Of a stretch of 64,000 nt of DNA, positions 1 to 12,300 are shown one piece after another. The notes below the pieces were generated by a model. The model saw nothing but the letters and a program-made list of their open reading frames with translations. It did no database searches and was not told the DNA's origin. The position numbers and the translations under genes were made by a program. The stretch covers positions 225,777 to 289,776 of the forward strand of contig CADEFT010000001.1 in the NCBI GenBank assembly GCA_902826685.1, given 5' to 3'. Source of the stretch: an uncultured Acidobacteriota bacterium (lineage in GTDB: Bacteria > Acidobacteriota > Terriglobia > Bryobacterales > Bryobacteraceae). Numbering within the stretch: position 1 is the stretch's first letter; every line of letters begins with the position of its first letter.

Positions 1-1
1 G

Positions 2-1093
2 GATGGCATCGTGCGCCATGGCAACGAGCGCGTGCTGACGGCGCGGTTCAACGATGCGCGCTTTTTCTGGGAGTTCGATCAGCGCAAGAAACTGGCCGAT
101 CGCGTCCCGGACCTGGCCAACGTGACTTTCCAGGCCAAGCTCGGGTCTTATCTCGATAAGACCAACCGCATGGTCGCCCTGGTGAAGGAACTCGGCGGCA
201 ACGCGGACGCCGAACGCGCGGCGCTGCTTTCCAAATGCGATCTCACCACCGACATGGTGAAGGAATTTACGGATCTGCAGGGTATCGTTGGTGGCCTTTA
301 CGCGAAGGCGCAAGGCGAATCGCCCGCCGCCGCGCAGGCTATCTACGATCACTACAAGCCCACCAGCATGGAAGGCGAGATCCCCTCGACCGCGGAGGGG
401 CGCATCGTGGCGCTGGCCGACAAGATCGACACTCTGCGTGGATGCTTTGGCATCGGGATGGTGCCCACCGGATCGAAGGACCCGTTCGCTCTGCGCCGCG
501 CCGCGCAGGGCGTGGTGAAGATTCTGGTGGAAGGCCGGATGCCGCTGCCGCTTTCGAAGCTGACCGCGGGCAACGCCGCGCTGGCCGAGTTTTTCCTCGA
601 CCGCATTCGCTACTACTTCAAGGATGTGCGCGGCCACAAGTACGACGAAGTGAACGCCGTGCTGGCCGCCGGCTGCGACGACCTCACCGACGTGGAGCAG
701 CGCATCGCCGCCATTCAGGCCGTGCGTCCCACGGCCGATTTCGAGCCTCTGGCCGCCGGCTTCAAGCGCATCAAGAACATCCTGAAACAGGCCGGGTTCG
801 AAACCGCCGGACCGGTGAATGCGGCGCTGCTCGAGCCCGGGCCCGAAGCCGCCTTGCATGAAGCTTTCGAGCGCAGCAAGGGCGAAGCGGCCGCCCATCG
901 CGCGCGCCAGGATTACCGCGCCGCGCTTTCCACCATCGCTTCCCTGCGTCCACAAGTGGATCTGTTTTTCGACAAGGTCCTGGTGAACGCCCCCGACGAG
1001 CAGGTGCGCCGCAACCGGCTCAGCCTGCTCGCCAACCTATTGACCGAATCGTCCGCGATCGCCGATTTTTCGGAGATCGTAACCAGTTCTTGA
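2..1093 (+). CDS. glyS: Glycyl-tRNA synthetase beta subunit, C-terminal part (5' end outside window)
   Basis: This is the C-terminal part of the beta subunit of heterotetrameric (alpha2beta2) glycyl-tRNA synthetase, which charges tRNA-Gly in the cytoplasm. The reading frame is open from base 2 and the first residues match the family block DGIVRHGNERVLTARFNDAR, so the gene begins upstream of the window and the GTG at 11 is internal. Further family signatures are FQAKLGSYLDKTNRM and DKIDTLRGCFGIG followed by GSKDPFALRRAAQG. The C-terminal anticodon-binding region ends with FFDKVLVNAPDEQVRRNRL, which is typical. The tga stop lies 23 bases before the ppdK ATG, so the two are probably co-transcribed. 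Confidence 0.95.
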   Translation, partial: DGIVRHGNERVLTARFNDARFFWEFDQRKKLADRVPDLANVTFQAKLGSYLDKTNRMVALVKELGGNADAERAALLSKCDLTTDMVKEFTDLQGIVGGLYAKAQGESPAAAQAIYDHYKPTSMEGEIPSTAEGRIVALADKIDTLRGCFGIGMVPTGSKDPFALRRAAQGVVKILVEGRMPLPLSKLTAGNAALAEFFLDRIRYYFKDVRGHKYDEVNAVLAAGCDDLTDVEQRIAAIQAVRPTADFEPLAAGFKRIKNILKQAGFETAGPVNAALLEPGPEAALHEAFERSKGEAAAHRARQDYRAALSTIASLRPQVDLFFDKVLVNAPDEQVRRNRLSLLANLLTESSAIADFSEIVTSS

Positions 1094-1116
1094 AACAGGA
1101 GACAAGTTTCCACGCT

Positions 1117-3840
<2,724 letters not shown>

Positions 3841-3867
3841 TTCGAAACACCAGGACGGATCGGACAG

Positions 3868-3887
3868 CCCCGCGCTTCGGCGCGGGG
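3868..3887. terminator. GC hairpin between converging ppdK and vapC
   Basis: A perfect 8-bp stem (CCCCGCGC/GCGCGGGG) closes a TTCG tetraloop 28 bases after the ppdK stop and 25 bases beyond the vapC stop. There is no T-tract on either side, so it may act as a bidirectional terminator or RNA-stabilising hairpin. The structure is clear; the function is inferred. Confidence 0.6.
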
Positions 3888-3912
3888 TGCTGAAGCCTGG
3901 CAGTCAAGCCGC

Positions 3913-4332
3913 TCACGCCGGCGCCAGCCAACGCGCGGCAACATGCCGGCCGATCCAAGTGAAGTCCGTATGGTTGGCTGTTATGACCGTCGCTCCGAAG
4001 CGCGAAGCACTTACAGCGATCAGGACGTCATTGGCGATCTGGCGGCGGTGGATCGCTCCCATTCCGTCCCTTGCGAGCTTGGCGAGAACGCGTCCCGCTT
4101 CGCGAAAGCACTCGTGGTCCGGCGCGATCACGCGGCCGGCCCGTTCGAAGGGTTTGAGGAACTTGTCCAGTTCCGTCTTATGCCGGGGCGTCCGGCATCC
4201 GGCGTGAAGTTCCATTGCCACAATGGAGCTCATGTATAACAACGGCCGGCGTGTCCGCGCCTCAAAATCTTCCTTCAGATGTGGATTGCGGAAAAAGGAA
4301 ACCAGAACGCTTGAGTCGAGCACGACCTTCAT
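3913..4332 (-). CDS. vapC: VapC-like PIN-domain toxin
   Basis: A 139-residue PIN-domain protein, predicted to be the Mg-dependent ribonuclease toxin of a type II toxin-antitoxin pair. The PIN acidic residues are visible: Asp in KVVLDSSVLVSFF near the N terminus, Glu in AMELHAGC, Asp in QIANDVLIAVSA, and Asp in TANHTDF near the C terminus. The ATG overlaps the antitoxin stop by four bases (ATGA), the usual translational coupling of vapBC. The catalytic set looks complete, so the toxin is probably functional. The RNA target cannot be told from sequence. Confidence 0.88.
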   Translation of the reverse strand: MKVVLDSSVLVSFFRNPHLKEDFEARTRRPLLYMSSIVAMELHAGCRTPRHKTELDKFLKPFERAGRVIAPDHECFREAGRVLAKLARDGMGAIHRRQIANDVLIAVSASRFGATVITANHTDFTWIGRHVAARWLAPA

Positions 4333-4523
4333 CGAGTTGGCTGCACATCCAGGCTGGCCAACGCCGGCCCGTGGCGCTGAAACGCCTTGTCGATCTCGTC
4401 CCGAATCAGCATCTCCTGAAGAGCGCGGGTAACCGTTTCCGTTTCAGTACGGGCGCCGCAGATCTTCTGAGCGCGCCGGACCAGCGCCGGATCGATCAGC
4501 CACGTCTTCTTTACGGTTCCCAT
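4329..4523 (-). CDS. vapB: VapB-like antitoxin
   Basis: A 64-residue protein located directly upstream of the PIN toxin and overlapping it by four bases. The N-terminal part KKTWLIDPALVRRAQKICG followed by a helical segment TETVTRALQEML resembles the ribbon-helix-helix DNA-binding domain of VapB-type (DUF2191-like) antitoxins. The C-terminal tail QRHGPALASLDVQPTR would be the toxin-wrapping segment. ATG 4523 is preferred over an upstream in-frame start because the protein then starts with the conserved MGTVKKTWLID and the upstream codons overlap the neighbouring MFS gene and the probable operator. It is expected to neutralise VapC and repress its own operon. Confidence 0.8.
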   Translation of the reverse strand: MGTVKKTWLIDPALVRRAQKICGARTETETVTRALQEMLIRDEIDKAFQRHGPALASLDVQPTR

Positions 4524-4550
4524 ACGGATGATTTTACTACATATCCGTAT
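4522..4550. promoter_or_regulatory. Inverted repeat at the vapB start, probable autoregulatory operator
   Basis: ATACGGAT (4522-4529) and ATCCGTAT (4543-4550) form a perfect 8-bp inverted repeat with a 13-bp AT-rich spacer (attttactac region). It starts at the vapB ATG and runs to the MFS stop codon. VapB-type proteins commonly bind such palindromes to repress their operon. The role here is inferred from position. Confidence 0.55.
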
Positions 4551-5722
4551 CAGGCAAATCTGCGCCGCGCCAACACGATCCAAACCCCAAACCCCACCAC
4601 CGGCACCAGCGAGGCCAACAGGAACGCATCGTCATACCGCCGCTGATCGAACAACCTTCCGAAGACCGGCATCAATACGGCCACCGCCGCCGACCACGAC
4701 CCCGCGCTCAGGCCCGCCAGAAAGCCCGCATGCTGGCTCGAAAACGTCGCGATTCCGTAGGCCATCACCGCCACCACGAAGCCGCCCGCGATGAACATGG
4801 CGAACGCCATCAGCGCCATCGACATGGCGAGGGACCCGGTGTGAGTGGCCGCGGCCAGCGGCAGGCTAAGCGCGGTGAGCAACAGAAACAGCCCGCGGAA
4901 CCGTCCTTTCTCCCGCAGGCCCGTCCGGTCGATGACCCAGCCCCAAAAGTAGTAGCCCACTTCCCAGCCGAGCGGTGGGATCCACAGCAATTTCCCGATC
5001 TGGATCTGCGGCAGGCCGAGTCCCTTGGCCAGATAGAGCGAAGATCCGTACAGCACGAAAGCGAGCGGCAGGCAGCCTAGCGCGTAGAGCGACATGTAGG
5101 CCCAAAGCCTGGGATCGCCGAAACGGGGATGCGCGAGATTGGAAGCCACGGTAGGCAGGGAATGCCGGACTTCGGGCCGGCGTCCGACGATCAGCCACAT
5201 CGCGATCCACAACGCGCCGATGAGCCCCGTGAACCAGAACGCGCCGCGCCAGCCCCACTGCGCCGCGATGGGCGTGACCAGAATCGGCGTGACGACCGCG
5301 CCCAGCGCGCCGCCTGAGTACGCCACCGCGATGCCGCGCGATTGCTGGTGCGGCTTCAGGGTTTGAACCACGGTGCGCAGGCCGCCGGGAAACGTCGCGC
5401 CTTCGCCGAAGCCGAGCGCCGCCCGCGCCACGGCGAACATCCAGAATCCGGCCGCGAACACATGCGAGACCGACGCCAGCGTCCAGAACCCGACCGCGGC
5501 GATCATGCCGTAGGCCACGCCCGCGCGGTCGAGGACGCGCCCCCAGACGGGGTTTCCGATCATGTAGGCGATGGAAAAAGCCGAGATGATCCAGCCGTAT
5601 TGCTCGGCGTCGAGGTTGGTTTCTTTGAGAATCGTGGGCGCAAGCAGCGCCAGGGTGTTGCGGTCGATGTAGCTGATCAGCGAGACCAGCATCATGGCGA
5701 TGGCGGGGATCCACTGGGACAC
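4550..5722 (-). CDS. MFS transporter, anion:cation symporter (ACS)-like
   Basis: A 390-residue membrane protein of the major facilitator superfamily with about twelve hydrophobic segments. The start LISYIDRNTLALLAPTI followed by QYGWIISAFSIAYMIGNPVWGRVLDR is characteristic of the ACS family, which moves organic anions such as hexuronates, phthalate or glucarate. The family motif GFGEGATFPGG after TM4 is present. The GTG start at 5722 has an AAGGA element upstream. It lies 41 bases downstream of a TonB-dependent receptor on the same strand, so outer- and inner-membrane uptake of one substrate is plausible. The substrate is not evident. Confidence 0.85.
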   Translation of the reverse strand: MSQWIPAIAMMLVSLISYIDRNTLALLAPTILKETNLDAEQYGWIISAFSIAYMIGNPVWGRVLDRAGVAYGMIAAVGFWTLASVSHVFAAGFWMFAVARAALGFGEGATFPGGLRTVVQTLKPHQQSRGIAVAYSGGALGAVVTPILVTPIAAQWGWRGAFWFTGLIGALWIAMWLIVGRRPEVRHSLPTVASNLAHPRFGDPRLWAYMSLYALGCLPLAFVLYGSSLYLAKGLGLPQIQIGKLLWIPPLGWEVGYYFWGWVIDRTGLREKGRFRGLFLLLTALSLPLAAATHTGSLAMSMALMAFAMFIAGGFVVAVMAYGIATFSSQHAGFLAGLSAGSWSAAVAVLMPVFGRLFDQRRYDDAFLLASLVPVVGFGVWIVLARRRFA

Positions 5723-5763
5723 GGGAATCCTTGAGTGTACCCCGCCAGCGCTTGGCGAACGTT

Positions 5764-8700
5764 TTAGAAGAACAGCTTCAAGCCGAACTGCATGCGCCGC
5801 ATCGGATTGCGGATACCGCGAATCTCACCGTCGCGGCTGCCGTTGGGCGTGATCTGATTGACGGTGGAGAACGTGATGCCGCCCGGGTCGCTGAACCAGG
5901 GAGTATTGGTCGCGTTGAACGCCTCCCACCGGAACTGCATCTTCACGGTCTCGGTGATGGCGAAGTTCTTGTACATGGAGAAGTCCATACGGCGCTCGCC
6001 CGGTCCGCGCAGGGTGTTGTAGCCGGTGCTGCCGAGGTGGCACAGATCCGGACGCGTCGCGATCAAGCAGGTCACGCGCTGAAAGGCGGCGGTGTTAAAC
6101 CACAGCCTGCGCGTCGGATTTTCGAGTTCCGGATTGCCGATCATGTCCGGACGGACGGAGCCGTTGGGCAGCGACAGGTCGCCGGCGCCCTGGCCAACGG
6201 TGAACGGAAAGCCCGAGGCAATGCTCACGATGCCGTTCAACTGCCAGCCGCCAACGACATGCCGGGCCGGTCCTTTCAGGTTCTGGCCAGGCAGTTCGTA
6301 GACCCAGTTGGCAACGGTGCGGTGGGTCTGGTCGAAGCGGAACAGACCGCGGGACCCTTTGCGGTCGCGCGGATTCTGAAGCGACGCGCCTTCCTGGCCG
6401 CCATTCTCGCCATCGCCGTGCGCCTTGCTGTAGGTGTAGGCCAGGCCGAAAGTCAGCCCCTTGCTGAAGCGCTTATCCAGCTTGACCTGTAGTCCGTGAT
6501 AGAACGATTCGCCGAACGAATCGATGTAGCGGATGCGGCCCGTGCCCTGCACGCCCAGCGAGGGTGTAGCGGCATCGAAGAACGACGGATAGGGCCGGTT
6601 GGCCTGCAGGAAGGTGGCGGCCGGTGAGACCGGATCGTTCCAGTTGATCACGCTGTTGCCGATGTTGGACCCCTTGCTGCCGGCATAGCCGACGCTCAGC
6701 GCCATGGTGAAGGGCAGTTCGCGCTGCAGGTCGAAGCTCCACTTCCACACCTGGCCGTCTTTGTAGTCGGGCGGCAGGTAGAGCACGTCCACCGGGCGAA
6801 TTTGCGTGGCACCGCCGCCGCGCGTCAGGAACGGATCGTCAAACGTGAGGATGTTGGAACCCGGCGCGTACCGCTGCGACCCCTGTTCGGGGTTGGCCTG
6901 CATCGAGGTCAGGTAAACCTGGCTGCCCGCCTTGGGCGGCATCAGATTGAAGATCGTATAGGTGTTCTGGTGCTGGATGTTGTCGAACCAGCCGGCGCCG
7001 GTACGGATGACCCACTTTTCGGTGGGCCGGTAGGCGATGCCGACGCGCGGCATGAAAAAGCGGAACCGCTGCTGGCGCGCCAGCTTGACGGCGCCGGTGG
7101 AATCGACCGCGCGCGGAAAAACCTGCGGAATGATCTGGCCGGTGGGAGTGCGATAGCCTTCCCCGCGACCGATTTCCGTGCCGAGTCCAGGGATATCGAA
7201 GGTTCGCTGCAGACCTTTACCGTCGACGGGCCAGCCATTGTAGTCATAGCGCAGCCCGAGGTTGACGGTCAGCTTGGAAGTCACCTTCCAGTCGTCATTG
7301 ATATACGCACCGCCGCGGTTGGCTTTGGGGAACGTCAGCGGCAGTCCTTCCGGGGTCTGGGTGGTGTTCGGACGGCCCAGCAGGAATCCGGCCAGCGCCG
7401 ACCCGGCCTGGGCCGGGGCGAAGCCCAATAGTCCTTCTTCGAGGTTGGCCGCTCCTCGTTCGATGGTGAGCCCGTAGTACTCGACGCCGATTTTAATGCC
7501 ATGCTTGCCGCGGAAATAGGAGACGTGATCGCTCACCTGGAAGGTCTTCATCACGTCATAGCCGTTGCCGTTGGTTAGCTCCTGCAACTGAAAGGGCAGG
7601 CCGGTGAATTGCGGGATGCCGTGCTCACGCGGCGTGAGCTTGCGGTTTCCATCGGCCGGAATGCGGAACAAGCCCACTCCAAGCGCATCCATGTCGAAGC
7701 TGGTGTTGTCGGTGCGGGGATTGAACGTGAGGTCGTCGGAGAAGTTGAATCCGAACCGCAATTCATTGATCATGCTCGGATTGAACGTATGCACCCACTG
7801 CGTGGCGAGATTGGTCACGTTCGAATCGACGAACACGGGCAGGTTGGGATTGATGTTGGTGCGGGTGAGGCCGGAGCGGTCCCACGCCACGCGCCCGAAC
7901 ACACGGTCGCGGTCGGAGAAGTTATGGTCGACGCGCGCAAAGTAGGTATTGACGTCCACCGGCTGAGCCACCGCCGCGCGGGCCGTGAAGTCGAGCGGAT
8001 CCTCCTGGATGAACTGAGCGCGCGGCACGTACTTTTCGAGCATGTTCACGGCGCCGGGATGCAGCCGGGAGCGCGGAATGATGTTGCCGGGGAACCGTAG
8101 GCCGTCGGCGGCCGGGTCCCAGACCGGCGTCGCGCCTACCTGCCGGCCATTGGCCACGTAGGGATTGGCCAGGCGGCTGAAATCGCCCACCCGGAAATCA
8201 TCGAGGGGGAAGGCTGCCGTCTGCAGGACGGCTTCACGCGTGCGCCGCGATTCCCAATTGAACGCCCAGAAGGTTTTATTCTTGCCGTTGTAGATCTTGG
8301 GGATGAACACCGGCCCGCTCAGCACCAGACCGAACTGATTCTGCCGCAGCGTGTTCTTCTTCAATCGCTCCAGATTGGCCGCGCGTTCAAAGTTGAGGAA
8401 ATAATTCTCGGCGTCGAACTTGTCATTGCGCAGGAAGTTGAACAGCGTCCCACGCAACCGGTTGGTGCCGCTCTTCATCGTCACCGTCACCTGGGCGCCG
8501 CCGCCGAACCCGTACTCCGCCGTGTAGGCGTTGGTCTGAATCTTGAACTCTTCAATCGCCTCGATGGACGGCACGAAGTTCATGATGTGAATGCGCGGAT
8601 CCTTGGCGTCCACGCCGTCAAGCGAAGCCACCTGGTTGGTTTCGCGCTGGCCATTGGCGCTGACCGAAAAGCCCTGGCCGGGGATGGGAAATCCGCCCGA

Positions 8701-9213
8701 TCCGTCGCCGCGGCCGGTGCGTTCGCCGAACTGAACGCCGGGCACCAGCACCGCCAGGCTCTGCATGTTGCGGCCGTTCAGCGGCAATTCAATGATGCGC
8801 TTGTTCTCGATCACCGCGCCCACGGTGGCGTTTTCGGTGTTGAGCAACGCACCCGAAGCCGAAACTTCAATTGTTTCGGTCACGCTGCCGACATCGAGGT
8901 TGAAATCGGTGCGGACCTGCGCCGCCGTTTCCACGCGCTGGTTGCGTACCGTCGCGGTCTTGAAGCCCTGCAATTCGCAGCGGACATCGTAGTTGCCGAC
9001 CTGGACCAGGGGGAAGGTGTAGTTCCCGGTGGAATTGGTGGTGGTGGTTAAAGAAACGCCGGTGTCGACGTTGGTGATGGTTACCTTGGCGCCGGAGACG
9101 ACCGCGCCCGATGTATCGGTCACAAGACCCTGAATGGCCTGTGTCGTGGACTGTCCGAACATCTGTACCGCTAACAAGCAGCCCAGAACGGCGGAAAAAA
9201 CCGCTTTGGTCAT
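5764..9213 (-). CDS. Oar-like TonB-dependent receptor with carboxypeptidase-like N-terminal domain
   Basis: A 1149-residue outer-membrane beta-barrel protein of the large acidobacterial Oar type. A signal peptide of about 20 residues ends near VQMFGQS. Residues about 25-105 form a carboxypeptidase-regulatory-like Ig fold (GLVTDTSGAVVSGAKVTI, then NYTFPLVQVGNYDV). A plug-like region follows (NGRNMQSLAVLVPGVQ), then a long barrel domain ending in the aromatic terminus QFGLKLFF expected of outer-membrane proteins. ATG 9213 is preceded by a strong aggaggag ribosome site. A divergent subtilase gene starts 177 bases away, leaving room for both promoters. Substrates of this family are generally unknown and often presumed to be oligosaccharides or peptides. 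Confidence 0.9.
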   Translation of the reverse strand: MTKAVFSAVLGCLLAVQMFGQSTTQAIQGLVTDTSGAVVSGAKVTITNVDTGVSLTTTTNSTGNYTFPLVQVGNYDVRCELQGFKTATVRNQRVETAAQVRTDFNLDVGSVTETIEVSASGALLNTENATVGAVIENKRIIELPLNGRNMQSLAVLVPGVQFGERTGRGDGSGGFPIPGQGFSVSANGQRETNQVASLDGVDAKDPRIHIMNFVPSIEAIEEFKIQTNAYTAEYGFGGGAQVTVTMKSGTNRLRGTLFNFLRNDKFDAENYFLNFERAANLERLKKNTLRQNQFGLVLSGPVFIPKIYNGKNKTFWAFNWESRRTREAVLQTAAFPLDDFRVGDFSRLANPYVANGRQVGATPVWDPAADGLRFPGNIIPRSRLHPGAVNMLEKYVPRAQFIQEDPLDFTARAAVAQPVDVNTYFARVDHNFSDRDRVFGRVAWDRSGLTRTNINPNLPVFVDSNVTNLATQWVHTFNPSMINELRFGFNFSDDLTFNPRTDNTSFDMDALGVGLFRIPADGNRKLTPREHGIPQFTGLPFQLQELTNGNGYDVMKTFQVSDHVSYFRGKHGIKIGVEYYGLTIERGAANLEEGLLGFAPAQAGSALAGFLLGRPNTTQTPEGLPLTFPKANRGGAYINDDWKVTSKLTVNLGLRYDYNGWPVDGKGLQRTFDIPGLGTEIGRGEGYRTPTGQIIPQVFPRAVDSTGAVKLARQQRFRFFMPRVGIAYRPTEKWVIRTGAGWFDNIQHQNTYTIFNLMPPKAGSQVYLTSMQANPEQGSQRYAPGSNILTFDDPFLTRGGGATQIRPVDVLYLPPDYKDGQVWKWSFDLQRELPFTMALSVGYAGSKGSNIGNSVINWNDPVSPAATFLQANRPYPSFFDAATPSLGVQGTGRIRYIDSFGESFYHGLQVKLDKRFSKGLTFGLAYTYSKAHGDGENGGQEGASLQNPRDRKGSRGLFRFDQTHRTVANWVYELPGQNLKGPARHVVGGWQLNGIVSIASGFPFTVGQGAGDLSLPNGSVRPDMIGNPELENPTRRLWFNTAAFQRVTCLIATRPDLCHLGSTGYNTLRGPGERRMDFSMYKNFAITETVKMQFRWEAFNATNTPWFSDPGGITFSTVNQITPNGSRDGEIRGIRNPMRRMQFGLKLFF

Positions 9214-9390
9214 GATGAGCTCCTCCTGAAGATGATCGCTACGCGAACACGGCGCGCACCGCGTATAGACTCCCGCAGTATGGCTTCTATCTTATTACAG
9301 GACGGCGCGGTCCGTTGTTCCAGTACCACAGCGCACCATTTTTGACGCCCTGGGGCCCGCGTTTGCGCTTATGATTAGTGGACAAATCCC

Positions 9391-12300
9391 ATGAGCGCCA
9401 AAACAGCCCTCGCCCTTGTAGCCGTGGTCTGCCCAAATCTCGCTGCACAAACCCAGGCCGTGCTTGTGCTGCTGAGAGACCAGCCTCAAAGGGCGGTGAT
9501 GGAATGGGCCGAAGGCGCCAGTGCACTGCGGCGCCACCTGGCGGAGGGAGATTGGAATCGCGCCGCCAACCGGATTGCCGCCTCTGAAGAAGAGATCGCC
9601 TTGGCGCAGGAGCGTTTGGACCGGATTACTTTGGAAACACGCCAGATGGCGGCCGCCGGGATCGCAGCGCGCACCGCCCCATCGCAAGGCTCGGTGCGGG
9701 CGCGCATGGAAGCGCTAGGCGCCCGCGGCGTGCGCGGTTTCACGTTTCTGAATCTCCTCGCCGGAGAGATTCCGGTCGGCGCGATCGGCGAACTGGCCGC
9801 TCACCCCGACGTCGCGCTGGTGATTCCCGACGAGGTGTATCGCGGGCAATTGGACGTCAGCACGGCCGCGATGGGCGTCAACGCGTTCTGGTCCCGCTCC
9901 TTCACCGGCGCCGGCGAATCGGCCGCCATACTCGACAGCGGCCTGAACTCCGCTCATCCGGCTTTCGCGGGCCGCCGGATCGTCTCCCGCGTGTTCTCCA
10001 CCGCCGCCGCGCGCAATACGCTGTGCTTCGACGACCAGGCCGATTCGGCCGACGACAAAGACGGGCATGGAACGCATGTGGCCGGAATCGTCGCATCGGG
10101 CGGATCGCCATCGTTTCCGGCCGTCACGGGCGTGGCCAAGGGACTCAGTAACATCTACGTGTTAAAGACGGCCTTCCGGTCCAAGGAACTTCCGGGACAG
10201 TGCATGGGCGGGACGGGAGGCATCGGCGCGGACCTGATTGCCGCCATCGATTGGGCCGCCGCCAATACACCGGTCAAAATCTTCAACTACAGCGCTGGAT
10301 CGGCGGCCCTGACCGACGATCCGGGAATGAGCCAGATCTTCGACTACTACGCCGAAACGCTGGACATGCTGTTCGTAGTGGCGGCGGGCAACTCTGGACC
10401 CGCGCCCGGCACGGTGGCGGCGCCTTCGATCGCATTCAACGTTCTGTCGGTGGCCAACCTGGACGACAGGAACACCTCTTCCCGGTCCGACGACGTGGTG
10501 GCTGCCAGCTCGAGCCGCGGTCCGACCATTCGCGGGCGGGCCAAGCCGGACCTGGCCGCTCCGGGAACTCTCATCAATTCCGCGCGTCACGATTCCACCG
10601 GTTTTGTCAATCTCAGCGGCACCAGCATGGCCGCGCCGCATGTAGCCGGGGCGGCGGTGCTGGTGTATCAGGCCGGTTTGAAGCATCCCCTCCCTGTCAG
10701 AGCCCTGTTGATTAACACCGCGGACGCCAGTTCAGGGTGGGAACCCGGCCTCGGTTGGGGCGTGGTGAACCTCACCCGGGCGCAGACCGAGATGAACGCG
10801 GTGGTCCGCGGCACTATCGCTCCGGGTTCGGTACGCTTTTACCGTGGAACCGCGCGCGCCGATCTGAAGGCGACGCTCGCCTGGAACCGCCACGTCTCGA
10901 TCAGCGGCCAATCCATACAGGCATCGTTGAATAACCTGAACCTGGAAGCCTACAGCCGCGAAGGCTCGGCGCTTGTCCGCTCCGACACCAATCTGAACTC
11001 GGTGGAGCAGGTGCGCACGACGATCCGAGGCGAGATGCTGCTGAAGGTCAAGGCGGAACCGGCGTTCCTCGGAGGAGTTACCAGCGAGCCGTTCGCCCTG
11101 GCGATCTCGGAGGCTGGCTTTACCGAGATCGGCGCACCGGTCCTCTCGGCAACCTGCCGATGGCCGGCTTCGGTCGCTCCCGGTGCCACGTTCACGTTGT
11201 CCTGCGATGTTTTGAACTCCGGCGCCATGCAGGCCAGCGGCGTATCGGGTGCCTTGGAAGTTCCCACGGGTTTCCCGGCGGTCCCGCCGGTGAACGTCGA
11301 AACGATCGCGGGGGGAGGCCGGATCCTTGCGACCTTTACCGTGCGCGCGCCCGCCAATCCGGGTCAATTCGCCCTCAGCGCCGCCTTCACGTCCAACCTC
11401 TACGGCGAGACGTTCCGCGCCGCCGCTCCCATAGCCGTAGCCGTCGGCGGCGGAAACCTCACGGCCGTCACCGTAAGCGTGCCACGCATCGACGTGTCCT
11501 ACCGCACGGGCGAGCCCGCGCCCGAACCGCGTACCGTGCAGATCGGTATCAGCGCCGGCTCGGGTTCCTACTCCGCCTCGGCCACGGGCACGGGCGGGTG
11601 GCTGGCGGTGAGCCCCGCTTCCGGGGCGCTGCCCGCTACGTTGCGCATCGTGATCGATCCGTCCCGGCTGGCCGCGGGAAACCACTCCGGTTCGGTCGTA
11701 GTTACAGCCGCGGGCGCCAGCAATAGCCCCTTCACCATTCCCGTGAACGTCTCGGTCCACTCGACTTCTTCGGTACGGCTGGACACCCGGATGCTTTCCA
11801 AGACCGTGCCCGCCGGCACCGCCTGCACCGCGCCCGCGCCTGCCACCAGTTTCCTGCCTACCGACGCGCGGGCGTACGTCTGGTTCAACGTCAGCAACAC
11901 CGCGGCGGGCGATCGTCCGTCGATGGAGTGGTTCGCGCCGGATGGAACCGTTCATCAAACGGGCGAATGGCAGCCGGTCGCGTCGGCCGGAGGCTGGTGC
12001 TTCTGGGGTTCGATGCCGATCGCCGGGGCCACGGCGGCGGCCAAGCGCGGCAACTGGCGCGTCCGGGTCGCCTGGAACGCCACAGAGTTATTCACCCTGC
12101 CTTTCACCATCGATTCTCCGATCACCGTCCGGCGCAGCGTCGTCGCCACCGAGGCGGATGCCTCCAGCCCATGCACCGAACCGGCGGCCGCCACGCGGAT
12201 CCTGACGACGGACCGCCAGGTGTTCTTCTGGTTTCTTTTGGATGGAACCAGCGGCGGCGAAACCATCCGCTACGAATTCCTGAACCCAGGCCGGCAGACG

